A stretch of 64,000 bases of DNA, taken from Palleronia salina (GTDB lineage: Bacteria; Pseudomonadota; Alphaproteobacteria; Rhodobacterales; Rhodobacteraceae). The notes under the pieces were generated by a model that did no database searches, was not told the DNA's origin, and was given only the letters and a program-made list of their open reading frames with translations. Positions within the stretch are counted from its first letter, which is position 1, and each line of letters opens with the position of its first letter. Location of the stretch: the NCBI RefSeq assembly GCF_900141995.1, contig NZ_FQZA01000001.1, forward strand, positions 348,392-412,391, given 5' to 3'. The position numbers and the translations under genes are program-made. Shown here in pieces: positions 18,938 through 27,730 of this stretch.

Positions 18938-20803
18938 ATGGCCAAAAGCGGTGGCAACCCGATCACGAGGGGGATCGTCTGGGTCATCCTGCTGTTGCTG
19001 ATCGTTGGTCTGGCGGGCTTCGGCGCGACCAACTTCGGCGGCTCGACCCGCTCGATCGGCAGCGTCGGCGATACCGAGATCGACATCGACCGCTACGCCC
19101 GCGCGGTGCAGCAGGAGCTTCGCAGCTTCGAGGCACAGACCGGGCAGCGCGTGACCTTCCAGCAGGCGCAATCGCTGGGCCTGGATCGCGTGGTGCTGCG
19201 CCGGCTCGTGGCGCTGGCCGCGCTCGAGGACGAGGCGGACAGCATCGGCATCTCGGTGGGCGACGCCGAGATCCGCGACGAGGTCCTGCAGACACCGGCC
19301 TTCCAGGGCGTGTCGGGCCAATTCGACCGGGAAGCCTATGAATTCGCGCTGGAAAACGCGGGGCTGAGCGTCTCGGAATACGAACAGAGCCTGCGCGACG
19401 AGATTTCGCGCACCCTTCTGCAAGGCGCCGTGGTCGCCGGGATCGCGCCGCCCGAGACCTTCGTCGACACGCTTTACGGCTACGCGCGGGAAACCCGCGA
19501 CCTGACCCTGTTGCGCCTGACCCGTAGCGACCTGGAAGAGCCGATCCCGGCGCCCAGCGACGCCGACCTCCAGGCCTTCTACGACGAGAACCCCGACCGC
19601 TTCACCCTGCCCGAGCGCAAGCGCATCACCTATGCCTGGCTCACACCGGAGATGCTGGTGGACGATCTTCCCGTCTCCGAAGACGAGCTGCGCCGCCTCT
19701 ACGAGGACCGCGCGGCCGAGTTCAACCAGCCCGAGCGGCGGCTGGTCGAACGGCTGGTCTTCTCCGACCTCGACGCCGCGCAGGCCGCTGCCGACGCGAT
19801 CGAGGCGGGCGAAACCGACTTCGACACGCTGGTCGAGGACCGCGGGCTGAGCCTGGACGATGTCGACCTGGGCGAAGTGGCGCGCGACGACCTGTCCTCC
19901 GATGCCGCCGACGCCGTGTTCGGCCTGGGCTCCACCGGGATCGCCGGGCCCGTCGAGACCGGGCTGGGTCCCGCGCTCTTCCGGGTGAACGCGATTCTGC
20001 GCGCGCAGGAGACGCCGTTCGAGGACGTGCGCGACGACCTGCGGGCCGAGTTCGCCATCGACGCCGCCCGCCGCGCCGTCGAGGTCGAGCGCGAGCCGAT
20101 CGAGGACCTGCTGGCCGGTGGCGCCACGCTGGAAGAGATCGGGGACGAGACGCCGTTCCAGACGGCCGAGATCCTGTTCTCGCCCGAAACGCCGTCGGTG
20201 ACCGGCGCCGATATCGACGCCTACGAGGCCTTCCGCCAGGCCGCGGCCCGGACCGAGCCCGGCGATTTCCCCGAGCTGGTCGAGCTCGAGGATGGCGGCC
20301 TGTTCGCCCTGCGCGTGGACGAGATCGTGCCGCCGACCCTGCAACCGCTCGCGGATGTCGAGGTCGAAGTGATCGAGGCCTGGGACGCCGCCGAGCAGCG
20401 CGCGCGCCTGACCGACCGGGCCGAGTCCATCGTGGCGGAGGTCGAGGGCGGCGCCGAGCTTTCCGAGCAGCCCGGCACGGCCGTGCAGGAGCTGGGCGTC
20501 CTGCGCGATGCCTTCCTCGAGAACACGCCCGACAGCCTGGTGGAAACCGCCTTCAACCTCGAGGAAGGCGGCCTTGCCGTCGTGCCCACCGACACGGGCG
20601 CCATCGTGCTGCGGGTGGACGCGGTGAACCCCGCAGACCCCGACGCGCCCGAGGCGACCGAGATCAAGGACAGCCTGCGCCAGTCGGCCGGACAGGGCGT
20701 CGCGCAGGACGTGACCGAGGCGTTCACCGGTGCGCTGGAGCGTCAGAAGGGCATCCAGCTGAACCAGCAGGCGGTCACCGCCGTGAACCAGCAGTTCAAC
20801 TGA
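18938..20803 (+). CDS. ppiD: periplasmic folding factor, PpiD/SurA-N family
   Basis: Inner-membrane anchored periplasmic chaperone of 621 residues that helps newly exported proteins fold. It has one N-terminal membrane helix (GIVWVILLLLIVGLAGFG) after a short cytoplasmic start, an SurA_N-like region (GDTEIDIDRYARAVQQEL), a parvulin-like middle around 255-370 and a long acidic C-terminal part. The usual parvulin histidines (SHIL and GYH positions) are not visible (LVERLVFS, GPALFRV), so isomerase activity is doubtful, as in many PpiD proteins. The start MAKSGGN is chosen because the upstream extension overlaps the hairpin. The stop overlaps the trpE start (TGATG). Confidence 0.88.
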   Translation: MAKSGGNPITRGIVWVILLLLIVGLAGFGATNFGGSTRSIGSVGDTEIDIDRYARAVQQELRSFEAQTGQRVTFQQAQSLGLDRVVLRRLVALAALEDEADSIGISVGDAEIRDEVLQTPAFQGVSGQFDREAYEFALENAGLSVSEYEQSLRDEISRTLLQGAVVAGIAPPETFVDTLYGYARETRDLTLLRLTRSDLEEPIPAPSDADLQAFYDENPDRFTLPERKRITYAWLTPEMLVDDLPVSEDELRRLYEDRAAEFNQPERRLVERLVFSDLDAAQAAADAIEAGETDFDTLVEDRGLSLDDVDLGEVARDDLSSDAADAVFGLGSTGIAGPVETGLGPALFRVNAILRAQETPFEDVRDDLRAEFAIDAARRAVEVEREPIEDLLAGGATLEEIGDETPFQTAEILFSPETPSVTGADIDAYEAFRQAAARTEPGDFPELVELEDGGLFALRVDEIVPPTLQPLADVEVEVIEAWDAAEQRARLTDRAESIVAEVEGGAELSEQPGTAVQELGVLRDAFLENTPDSLVETAFNLEEGGLAVVPTDTGAIVLRVDAVNPADPDAPEATEIKDSLRQSAGQGVAQDVTEAFTGALERQKGIQLNQQAVTAVNQQFN

Positions 20804-22314
20804 TGAAGCTGACGCCCGATTTCGACGCCTTCGCCGCCGGCTACGAGGCGGGCGAAAGCCAGGTGGTCTATGCCCGCATCGCCGCCGACCTGGACACGCC
20901 CGTTTCGCTGATGCTGAAGCTGGGCCAGGCGGGGCGCGACAGCTTCATGCTGGAATCGGTCACCGGCGGCGAGGTGCGCGGGCGCTATTCCATCATCGGG
21001 CTGAAGCCCGACCTTCTATGGGAATGCCGGGGCACCGACAGCCGCGTCAACCGGCAGGCCCGGTTCGACGGCGACGCTTGGGAGGACATGGCGGGCGATC
21101 CGCTGGAGACCCTGCGCGAGGTCATCTCCGAATCCCGCATCGACCTGCCCGCCGACCTGCCTGCCGCCAGCGCGGGCCTGTTCGGCTACCTGGGCTACGA
21201 CATGATCCGGCTGGTGGAACGCCTGCCCAACGTGAACCCCGACCCCATCGGCGTGCCCGACGCGCTGATGATGCGGCCGTCGGTCGTGGCCGTTCTGGAC
21301 GGCGTGAAAGGCGAGGTGACGGTCGTGGCCCCCGCCTGGGCCGGACAGGGCCTGTCGGCCCGCGCGGCCTATGCCCAGGCGGCGGAGCGGGTGATGGACG
21401 CGCTGCGCGACCTTGACCGCCCCACCCCCGCCGACGCGCGCGACCTGGGCGACTCGGCCCCCGTGGGCGAGCCGGTGTCGAATTTCAGCCACGCCGAATA
21501 CCTGTCGGCGGTCGAGCGGGCCAAGGAATACATCGCCGCCGGCGACATCTTCCAGGTGGTGCCGTCCCAGCGCTGGACGCAGGAGTTCGACCTGCCGCCC
21601 TTCGCACTCTACCGTTCGCTCCGCCGCACCAACCCGTCGCCTTTCATGTTCTTCTTCAATTTCGGCGGTTTCCAGGTCGTCGGCGCCTCGCCCGAGATCC
21701 TCGTGCGGGTCATGGACGGGCAGGTCACGATCCGCCCCATCGCGGGCACGCGCCCGCGCGGTGCCACGCCCGAAGAGGACCTGGCGCTGGAGAAGGACCT
21801 GCTCTCGGACGAGAAGGAGCTGGCCGAGCACCTGATGCTGCTGGACCTGGGCCGCAACGACACGGGCCGGGTCAGCAAGATCGGCACCGTGCGCCCGACC
21901 GAGGAATTCATCATCGAGCGTTATTCCCACGTGATGCATATCGTGTCGAACGTGGTGGGCGAACTCAGCGACGATCACGACGCGCTGTCGGCGCTGCTGG
22001 CGGGCCTTCCCGCCGGGACGGTCTCGGGCGCGCCCAAGGTGCGCGCGATGGAGATCATCGACGAGCTGGAGCCCGAAAAGCGCGGCATCTACGGCGGCGG
22101 CCTGGGCTATTTCAGCGCACGGGGCGACATGGATATGTGCATCGCGCTCCGCACCGCGGTGGTGAAGGACGCGAAGCTCTACATCCAGGCGGGCGGCGGT
22201 GTCGTCTACGACAGCGACCCCGAGGCCGAGTTCCAGGAGACGGTGAACAAGTCCCGCGCCCTGCGTCGGGCGGCCGAGGATGCGTCGCGCTTCGCCGGGC
22301 GGGGCAACAGCTAG
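20803..22314 (+). CDS. trpE: anthranilate synthase component I
   Basis: Chorismate-to-anthranilate enzyme of tryptophan synthesis; the partner TrpG provides ammonia from glutamine. The 503-residue protein shows the feedback-site region DSFMLESVTGGEVRGRYS, and catalytic motifs PSPFMFFFNFGG, VGASPEILVRV, IAGTRPRGATPEED, LLDLGRNDTGRV, GTVSGAPKVRAMEIIDELE and YIQAGGGVVYDSDPE. It is translationally coupled to ppiD. No trpG follows; the next gene is convergent, and its stop codon shares the CTAG that ends trpE. Confidence 0.97.
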   Translation: MKLTPDFDAFAAGYEAGESQVVYARIAADLDTPVSLMLKLGQAGRDSFMLESVTGGEVRGRYSIIGLKPDLLWECRGTDSRVNRQARFDGDAWEDMAGDPLETLREVISESRIDLPADLPAASAGLFGYLGYDMIRLVERLPNVNPDPIGVPDALMMRPSVVAVLDGVKGEVTVVAPAWAGQGLSARAAYAQAAERVMDALRDLDRPTPADARDLGDSAPVGEPVSNFSHAEYLSAVERAKEYIAAGDIFQVVPSQRWTQEFDLPPFALYRSLRRTNPSPFMFFFNFGGFQVVGASPEILVRVMDGQVTIRPIAGTRPRGATPEEDLALEKDLLSDEKELAEHLMLLDLGRNDTGRVSKIGTVRPTEEFIIERYSHVMHIVSNVVGELSDDHDALSALLAGLPAGTVSGAPKVRAMEIIDELEPEKRGIYGGGLGYFSARGDMDMCIALRTAVVKDAKLYIQAGGGVVYDSDPEAEFQETVNKSRALRRAAEDASRFAGRGNS

Positions 22315-23594
22315 TCGCGGCTGACCCGCCAGATGGTGTTGCCCACGTCGTCGGCCACCAGCAACGCGCCATCCGCCGCGATCTCGACGCCCACTGGCCG
22401 CCCCAACGCGTTCTCGTCACCGTCGAGGAACCCGGTCAGAACGTCGCGCGGCTGGCCCACGGGGTTACCGTCGGTGAAGGGCACGAACACCACCGAGTAG
22501 CCGGAGGCCGGCACCCGGTTCCACGATCCGTGCAGCCCCACATAGGCGCCCGGTCCCTGCCCCAGCCGCGCGCCATCGGCGAAGGTCAGGCCCAGTGGCG
22601 CCACATGCGCGCCTAGCGCGTAGGCCGGCCGTTCGACCTCCGCGGGCGCCCCGGGCGCATCGACCCGCGGATCGCGCCGGTCGCCGTAATAGATCCAGGG
22701 CCAGCCGAAATGGTCGCCCGGTCGCACCTGCGCCAGGTAATCGGGCACCAGGTTGTCGCCCAGCTCGTCCCGCTCGTTCACCACGGTCCAGAGCGCGCCG
22801 GTCGCGGGCTCGATATCCATGCCCACCGGGTTACGCAGCCCGCGTGCGAAGACCACCGCGCGGCCGGTGTCGGGGTCGACCCGCCAGATCGCGGCGCGGT
22901 CCCATTCGGCCGCGAGCCCGTTCTCGCCGTGGTCGGAGTTCGACCCGACCGAGACGTAAAGCTGCCCCCCGTGCGCCAGCAGCCCCTTGGTCCAGTGACG
23001 GTTCGGGGCGCCCGCAGGTAGCTGCACCACGACGTCCGGCGTGGCGTCCACCCGTGTCTGGCCCACGCGGAACGGCACGCGGACCAGCGCGTCGGTGTTG
23101 GCGACGTACAGGTGCCCCTCCAACAGCGCCATGCCGAAGGGCGATGTCAGGTCCTCCAGCAGGACCGTGCGCCCCTCGGCCACGCCGTCACCGTCGGCGT
23201 CGCGCAGAAGGCTGATCCGGTCCGCCGTGGGGGCCTCTGCCCCGGCGATGCCCATGACGACCCGCTCGGCCACCCCGCGCAGCGATGTGGGCGTCGCGGG
23301 CTGCTTGTTCGCCTCGGCCACCAAGACGTCACCGTTCGGCAGGACATGCATCCAGCGCGGGTGGTCGAGCCCGGTGTGGAAGGCGTTCACCGTCAGGCCC
23401 GCCGCGGCAACCGGGGTCTCGCCCGCGGGCCACCCCCGGGCGGGTGCGATGTTGACGGTCGGCAAAAGGCCCTGCCGCGGCGCGGGCAATTGCGGGTCCG
23501 GTCCCGTGACCGTGGACATCGGCGCGGGTGGGGGCGCACCGCAGCCCGCGAGGGCCAGCAAAAGGCCGGCGGCAAGAAAACGGGGCGCTGGCAT
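22311..23594 (-). CDS. sorbosone/glucose dehydrogenase-like beta-propeller lipoprotein
   Basis: A 427-residue exported lipoprotein: hydrophobic N-terminus MPAPRFLAAGLLLALAGC with the lipobox cysteine at 18. The rest is a six-bladed quinoprotein-type propeller (LDHPRWMHVLPNGDVLVAEA, RISLLRDADGDGVAEG, LYVSVGSNSDHGENG, RGLRNPVGMDIEP, GDHFGWPWIYYG, GLHGSWNRVPASGYSVVF). This family includes PQQ-dependent soluble aldose and L-sorbosone dehydrogenases, but many members have no proven activity. The role here is probably periplasmic sugar or aldehyde oxidation; the substrate is unknown. It converges on trpE, sharing the stop-codon bases. Confidence 0.85.
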   Translation of the reverse strand: MPAPRFLAAGLLLALAGCGAPPPAPMSTVTGPDPQLPAPRQGLLPTVNIAPARGWPAGETPVAAAGLTVNAFHTGLDHPRWMHVLPNGDVLVAEANKQPATPTSLRGVAERVVMGIAGAEAPTADRISLLRDADGDGVAEGRTVLLEDLTSPFGMALLEGHLYVANTDALVRVPFRVGQTRVDATPDVVVQLPAGAPNRHWTKGLLAHGGQLYVSVGSNSDHGENGLAAEWDRAAIWRVDPDTGRAVVFARGLRNPVGMDIEPATGALWTVVNERDELGDNLVPDYLAQVRPGDHFGWPWIYYGDRRDPRVDAPGAPAEVERPAYALGAHVAPLGLTFADGARLGQGPGAYVGLHGSWNRVPASGYSVVFVPFTDGNPVGQPRDVLTGFLDGDENALGRPVGVEIAADGALLVADDVGNTIWRVSRD

Positions 23595-23660
23595 CGGCAG
23601 ACCTCCTCCGCGGTCAGAGCTTTACCGGAAGGGTGGTGCGCGACGCCGCGATGGCCAGTC

Positions 23661-23879
23661 TCAGCCCTCGGCCTTCAGCGCCAGCGCGCGCTCGGTCGTC
23701 CAGACGCCCTTGGTGCCGCCCCAGGCGCCGGTGCCCACCTCGTGGATGCGCACGGATGTGGCATCGGCCATGGCGGCGCCGGCAACGGGGCCGAAACCGG
23801 CCACCACCTCGGCGATCATGGCTTCCTTCTCGGCGGCGTCGAACACGCCTTCCATCACCTGAATATCGATCAGCGGCAT
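23661..23879 (-). CDS. 4-oxalocrotonate tautomerase family protein
   Basis: A 72-residue tautomerase of the 4-OT fold. The catalytic amino-terminal proline follows the initiator methionine (MPLIDIQVMEGVF), and the family stretch SVRIHEVGTGAWGGTKGVW is present. Members ketonise enols in aromatic degradation, but small genomic homologues often have unassigned substrates. It lies 48 bases beyond the terminator of the rplM-rpsI operon, so it probably has its own promoter. Confidence 0.85.
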   Translation of the reverse strand: MPLIDIQVMEGVFDAAEKEAMIAEVVAGFGPVAGAAMADATSVRIHEVGTGAWGGTKGVWTTERALALKAEG

Positions 23880-23927
23880 GGGAGCCCTCCAGTCATGACA
23901 CGAGGGCGATTGTACCAGAGCGGCACG

Positions 23928-23956
23928 AAAAAAGGGACCGCCGAGGCGGTCCCTTT
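23928..23956 (-). terminator. rho-independent terminator after rpsI
   Basis: AAAGGGACCGCC and its complement GGCGGTCCCTTT form a GC-rich hairpin centred near 23943. Read on the minus strand it is followed by six T residues (23928-23933). It ends the rplM-rpsI transcript 23 bases after the rpsI stop. Confidence 0.88.
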
Positions 23957-23978
23957 CGTGTGTCCGGTTGGACGCGAC

Positions 23979-24467
23979 TTAACGCTTCGAGAACTGGAAG
24001 CTCCGGCGGGCTTTCGCGCGGCCGTACTTCTTGCGCTCGACCACGCGGCTGTCGCGGGTCAGGAAGCCGGCGGCCTTCAGCGCGCCGCGCAGGCTGGGAT
24101 CATAAAGCTGCAGCGCCTTGGACACGCCGTGCTTGACCGCGCCGGCCTGGCCCGACAGGCCGCCGCCCTTGACGGTGGCCATGACGTCGAACTGGCCTTC
24201 GGTGTTCGACACGGTGAAGGGCTGCTTCAGGATCATCTGCAGCACGGGACGCGCGAAGTAGGCGTTCACGTCCTTGCCGTTCACGGTGACCTTTCCCGAG
24301 CCGGGCTTGATCCAGACGCGGGCGACCGCGTCCTTCCGCTTGCCGGTGGCGTAGGACCGGCCCAGCTCGTCGCGGACGGGCTCGCGCGGGGCTTCGGACT
24401 CGACTTCGGCCGAGCTGCCCGAGACGGCCTGGTTCAGCTCTTCGAGCGAGGTGACTTCTTCAGCCAT
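23979..24467 (-). CDS. rpsI: 30S ribosomal protein S9
   Basis: Ribosomal protein of the small-subunit head whose C-terminal tail reaches the P-site tRNA. The 162-residue protein has the conserved [51 protein letters not shown] and the basic terminal [11 protein letters not shown]. About 30 extra acidic N-terminal residues are typical of alphaproteobacterial S9. Its start overlaps the rplM stop (TAATG). Confidence 0.98.
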   Translation of the reverse strand: MAEEVTSLEELNQAVSGSSAEVESEAPREPVRDELGRSYATGKRKDAVARVWIKPGSGKVTVNGKDVNAYFARPVLQMILKQPFTVSNTEGQFDVMATVKGGGLSGQAGAVKHGVSKALQLYDPSLRGALKAAGFLTRDSRVVERKKYGRAKARRSFQFSKR

Positions 24468-24931
24468 TACTTGACCTCCCGGGTGTTCTTGGAATTCATC
24501 GCTTTCACGTCGATGATCTCGGGCTTCTGGGCCTCGTGGCCGTGCTCGGTGCCTGCATAGACGCGCAGGTTGGTCATCTGCTGACGGCTCAGCGGGCCGC
24601 CGGGCAGCATGCGCTTGACGGCTTGCATGACCACGCGCTCGGGGTGGGCGCCTTCCAGGATCTGGCCGGTGGTGCGGGACTTGATGCCGCCCGGGTAGCC
24701 GGTGTGCCAGTAGTTGGGTTTGTCACGCTTGCGACCGGTCAGCTGGACCTTGTCGGCGTTGATGACGATGATGTTGTCGCCCATGTCCATGCTGGGCGTG
24801 AACGACGGCTTGTGCTTGCCGCGCAGACGCATGGCGATGATCGAGGCAAGGCGGCCCAGGACGACGCCCTCGGCGTCGATCACGTACCACTTCTTCTCGA
24901 TATCCGCCGGGGTAGCGGTAAAGGTTTTCAT
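24467..24931 (-). CDS. rplM: 50S ribosomal protein L13
   Basis: Early-assembly large-subunit protein. The 154-residue sequence shows [50 protein letters not shown] and [16 protein letters not shown]. It forms the usual rplM-rpsI operon. The upstream 387 bases up to speD hold the divergent promoters. Confidence 0.98.
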   Translation of the reverse strand: MKTFTATPADIEKKWYVIDAEGVVLGRLASIIAMRLRGKHKPSFTPSMDMGDNIIVINADKVQLTGRKRDKPNYWHTGYPGGIKSRTTGQILEGAHPERVVMQAVKRMLPGGPLSRQQMTNLRVYAGTEHGHEAQKPEIIDVKAMNSKNTREVK

Positions 24932-25318
24932 TGTCGGTCCTGTTCTCGGATGTCCGGGCGACGGGGCGCGAAGGCCCTGCCGCCTGTGGCGTTCGATGGC
25001 GGCGTTCTAAGACCGGAGACCACCCGCGTCAATGCGCACCTTCCTGTTTTAGGGACGTGAAAACAATGGTTTGCAATTAAGGTATCAATTTACCCCACAT
25101 ATTTCGGCGAATATTCCGGCCCTTAGAGGGTGCGCCTGTCGCAACGGACCGCCAGCCGCGGGATTTTTCGGAAGTTTTCTCTTGCGCGGTGGGGGCACCA
25201 TCGTTAGGTGCGCCTCACGAGCGGGGACGATCCCAACTTCGGGCGACGTTATACGATACGACCTGGGGGGGCGCTAAGGACCCACGGATTCAATCTACTG
25301 GCTGAAAGGGGAGTTCCT
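24932..25318. promoter_or_regulatory. divergent intergenic region between rplM and speD
   Basis: No coding frame is convincing here. A possible plus-strand promoter for speD is TTGCGC near 25183 with TAGGTG 17 bases downstream, which would give a leader of about 105 bases. The element GGTGCGCCT occurs twice, at about 25129 and 25206, each preceded by TTAG. An AT-rich patch around 25060-25115 may contain the rplM promoter. No known riboswitch was recognised. Confidence 0.4.
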
Positions 25319-25807
25319 ATGGACGGAGCCAACCTCTTCCAACTGGGGATCGGTCTGGAGACAGGCGCCCAAGCGGAAGACATCACCGCACGCGATCTTT
25401 TTGACGAAGAGCGCGACGATCACTTCATTCGTGACGACGAAGGCCGCGTTTTCGCGGGCCGTCACCTGATCATCGAGGTCGTGAACGGCCACGGTTTGGA
25501 TGACGAGGCCCGCATCCAGCAGGCGTTCCGCGACTGCGTGGATACCTGCGGCGCGACGCTGCTGCACATCCACACCCACAAGTTCAGCCCCCAGGGCGTG
25601 AGCGGCGTGGCCGTGCTGGCCGAAAGCCACATCAGCGTGCACACCTGGCCCGAGATCGGCTATGGCGCGTTCGACGTGTTCATGTGCGGCGACGCCAAGC
25701 CCTGGCTGGCGGTCGACGTGCTGAAGAAGGCCTTCGCCACGCCCGACGTGCGGGTGAAGGAACTGCTGCGGGGCGATGGCCTGGTGACCGAAACCGTCGC
25801 CGCCTGA
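25319..25807 (+). CDS. speD: S-adenosylmethionine decarboxylase proenzyme, short (T. maritima) type
   Basis: Makes decarboxylated AdoMet, the aminopropyl donor for spermidine. The 162-residue proenzyme self-cleaves between E102 and S103 in AESHISVHTWPE to create the pyruvoyl cofactor; supporting motifs are GRHLIIEVVNGHG, CGATLLHIHTHKFSPQG and CGDAKPW. The start MDGANLFQ follows AAAGGGGAG at proper distance; an upstream frame extension is not used. About 30 N-terminal residues exceed the minimal family. A terminator follows, so it is transcribed apart from speE. Confidence 0.96.
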   Translation: MDGANLFQLGIGLETGAQAEDITARDLFDEERDDHFIRDDEGRVFAGRHLIIEVVNGHGLDDEARIQQAFRDCVDTCGATLLHIHTHKFSPQGVSGVAVLAESHISVHTWPEIGYGAFDVFMCGDAKPWLAVDVLKKAFATPDVRVKELLRGDGLVTETVAA

Positions 25808-25831
25808 GCACCGCCCGACAGCGTTTTCCAT

Positions 25832-25856
25832 CGGGGGGCCAACGGCCCCCCGTTTT
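25832..25856 (+). terminator. rho-independent terminator after speD
   Basis: CGGGGGGCC (25832-25840) pairs with GGCCCCCCG (25844-25852) over the loop AAC and is followed by TTTT. It is 24 bases after the speD stop and before the 2H phosphoesterase gene. Confidence 0.9.
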
Positions 25857-25907
25857 CGTTCCGGCCCCGCGATTGCCGGACGATGGCCCCGGAATACATC
25901 GCGCGCC

Positions 25908-26414
25908 ATGGCCATGATCCTGACATTCGGCTTCGACGCCGCCAGCTTCGCCCGGCTCGAGCCACTCCGGCAGCGTCATTTCCCGGCCGCGCGCAATTTC
26001 ATCCCGGTCCACGTCACCCTGTTCCAGCAGCTGCCGCCCGATCACCTGCCGCGCATCCTGGCCGACCTCGCGGCCGAGGGGCGCGGGCCCGCCCTGCCCT
26101 TCACCGCCACCGGCATCCTCGATTTCGGCGGCGGCGCCGCGATCGACCTGGAATGTCCGCCCGCCAAGGCGCTCCAGCAGCGGTTGCGCAAAAGCTGGCA
26201 GGAGATCCTGAGCGACAGCGACGACCGGGGCAGCAAGCTGCACGTGACGGTGCAGAACAAGGTGGACCGGGATACCGCGCTGGCGGCCCAAGCCACGCTG
26301 CGGGCGGGATTTTCACCGTGGGAGGGTCTTTTGGACCGGCTGCACCTGTGGCACTACCGCGGCGGACCGTGGGAACACATCGCAACCGTACCGCTGCAGG
26401 GGGACCGAGAATGA
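25908..26414 (+). CDS. 2H phosphoesterase (2'-5' RNA ligase family)
   Basis: A 168-residue protein with the paired HxT motifs of the 2H phosphoesterase superfamily: HVT at 35-37 (FIPVHVTLFQ) and HVT at 112-114 (KLHVTVQN). Members cleave or ligate 2'-5' or cyclic phosphodiester bonds of RNA or nucleotides. The true substrate is unknown. The start may be the first ATG or the one 6 bases later. Its stop overlaps the speE start (ATGA), so the two are translationally coupled. This is an unexpected partner for a polyamine gene. Confidence 0.88.
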   Translation: MAMILTFGFDAASFARLEPLRQRHFPAARNFIPVHVTLFQQLPPDHLPRILADLAAEGRGPALPFTATGILDFGGGAAIDLECPPAKALQQRLRKSWQEILSDSDDRGSKLHVTVQNKVDRDTALAAQATLRAGFSPWEGLLDRLHLWHYRGGPWEHIATVPLQGDRE

Positions 26415-27262
26415 CCGACATGACCGGATGGAGCGTCGAGCGCCTTCACGACGATCACAGCCAGGCCCTGCGCGTGTCCGAGGTGCTTTACGACAACAAG
26501 ACCGACCACCAGCGGCTGCGCGTGATCGCGAACCCCACCTTCGGGCGGGTGCTGACGCTGGACGGCGTGGTTCAGGTGACCGAGGCCGACAATTTCATCT
26601 ACCACGAGATGCTGACCCACGTGCCGATTTTCGCCCACGGCGCGGTGAAAAGGGTGCTGATCGTCGGCGGCGGCGATGGCGGCATGGCGCGCGAGGCTTT
26701 GCGCCATCCCGTCGACAGCGTCACCATGGTCGAGATCGACGGCGGCGTGGTGGATTTCTCGAAGGAATACCTGCCGTCGATCAGCGCCGGCGCCTTCGAT
26801 GACCCGCGGCTCGATCTGCAGATCGCCGACGGGGCCGAGTTCATGAAGACCACCGATGGCGGCTTCGACGTCATCATCATCGATTCGACCGATCCGGTGG
26901 GCCCGGGGGAAGTGCTGTTCACCGACCACTTCTACGGCCACGCCAAGCGCGCGCTGGCGCCCGGCGGCATCCTCGTGACCCAGAACGGCGTGCCCTTCAT
27001 GCAGGGCGGCGAGCTGACCGGCACGCTGCGCGCCTTCGGAACGCTGTTCGCCGACGCCTATTGCTACCTCGCGACCGTGCCCACCTATGCCGGGGGGCCC
27101 ATGGCCTTCGGCTGGGGCACCGACAGCGACGCGCGGCATGTCCCGCTCGAGCTTCTCACGGACCGTGTCGCGCAAAGCGGGCTCGACTTCGGCTACTACA
27201 GCGCCGAAGTCCACAAGGCCGCCTTCGCCCTGCCCGGCTACGTGAAGAAGCTGTTCCCCTGA
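26411..27262 (+). CDS. speE: spermidine synthase
   Basis: Transfers the aminopropyl group from decarboxylated AdoMet to putrescine. The 283-residue protein has the substrate-entry motif YHEMLTHVPIFAHG, the nucleotide-binding VLIVGGGDGGMAREAL, TMVEIDGGVVDFSKEYLP, the catalytic IIIDSTDPVGPGEVLF and TYAGGPMAFGWGT. It follows speD and a 2H phosphoesterase, and it is convergent with usg (7 bases between stops). Confidence 0.96.
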   Translation: MTDMTGWSVERLHDDHSQALRVSEVLYDNKTDHQRLRVIANPTFGRVLTLDGVVQVTEADNFIYHEMLTHVPIFAHGAVKRVLIVGGGDGGMAREALRHPVDSVTMVEIDGGVVDFSKEYLPSISAGAFDDPRLDLQIADGAEFMKTTDGGFDVIIIDSTDPVGPGEVLFTDHFYGHAKRALAPGGILVTQNGVPFMQGGELTGTLRAFGTLFADAYCYLATVPTYAGGPMAFGWGTDSDARHVPLELLTDRVAQSGLDFGYYSAEVHKAAFALPGYVKKLFP

Positions 27263-27269
27263 CGCGCGG

Positions 27270-27536
27270 CTAGTGCAGGTTGAATTCCCCCGTCACGTTC
27301 CGCCATTCGCCGGGCGCGATCATCTTGCGATGGGTGAAGCGCACGGAATGCAGCGGCCCCTCTATCTCGCGCTGCCAGTACTCGACGAATTCGAACAACC
27401 GCGGGTGGTCGGGCGCCAGATCGTAGTCCTGCCAGACGAAGCTGTTGAGAACGTTACGATAATCCGGCATGCGGTAGTAGAATTCGGCAGTCGTCAGCCC
27501 ATAGCCCTTCAGCATCAGTTCGGTTTCGGTCATCAC
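27270..27536 (-). CDS. Usg family protein
   Basis: An 88-residue protein of the alphaproteobacterial Usg family (name from a position upstream of a tryptophan gene; function unknown). Visible family stretches are LMLKGYGLTTAEFYYRMPDY, NSFVWQDYDLAPDHPRL and FVEYWQREIEGPLHSVRF. No membrane helix or metal motif is seen. The start may be the first or second ATG (3 bases apart). Confidence 0.85.
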   Translation of the reverse strand: MMTETELMLKGYGLTTAEFYYRMPDYRNVLNSFVWQDYDLAPDHPRLFEFVEYWQREIEGPLHSVRFTHRKMIAPGEWRNVTGEFNLH

Positions 27537-27730
27537 GGGATCCCCTTACAGAATGCCCCCCTTGCCCCTCGATGCTGCCACGGTGCGATGAAAGGTCAAT
27601 GAAAACAGTTTGTTATCACTCGCCAGGCTTGGCTGCCATGGCCGAAAAGACGCAATCATTGCACCCCATATCCATGTGCTGATATAGAAATTTCAACAAG
27701 ATATTGAGCGAGCGATAAGGAAGATCCAGC

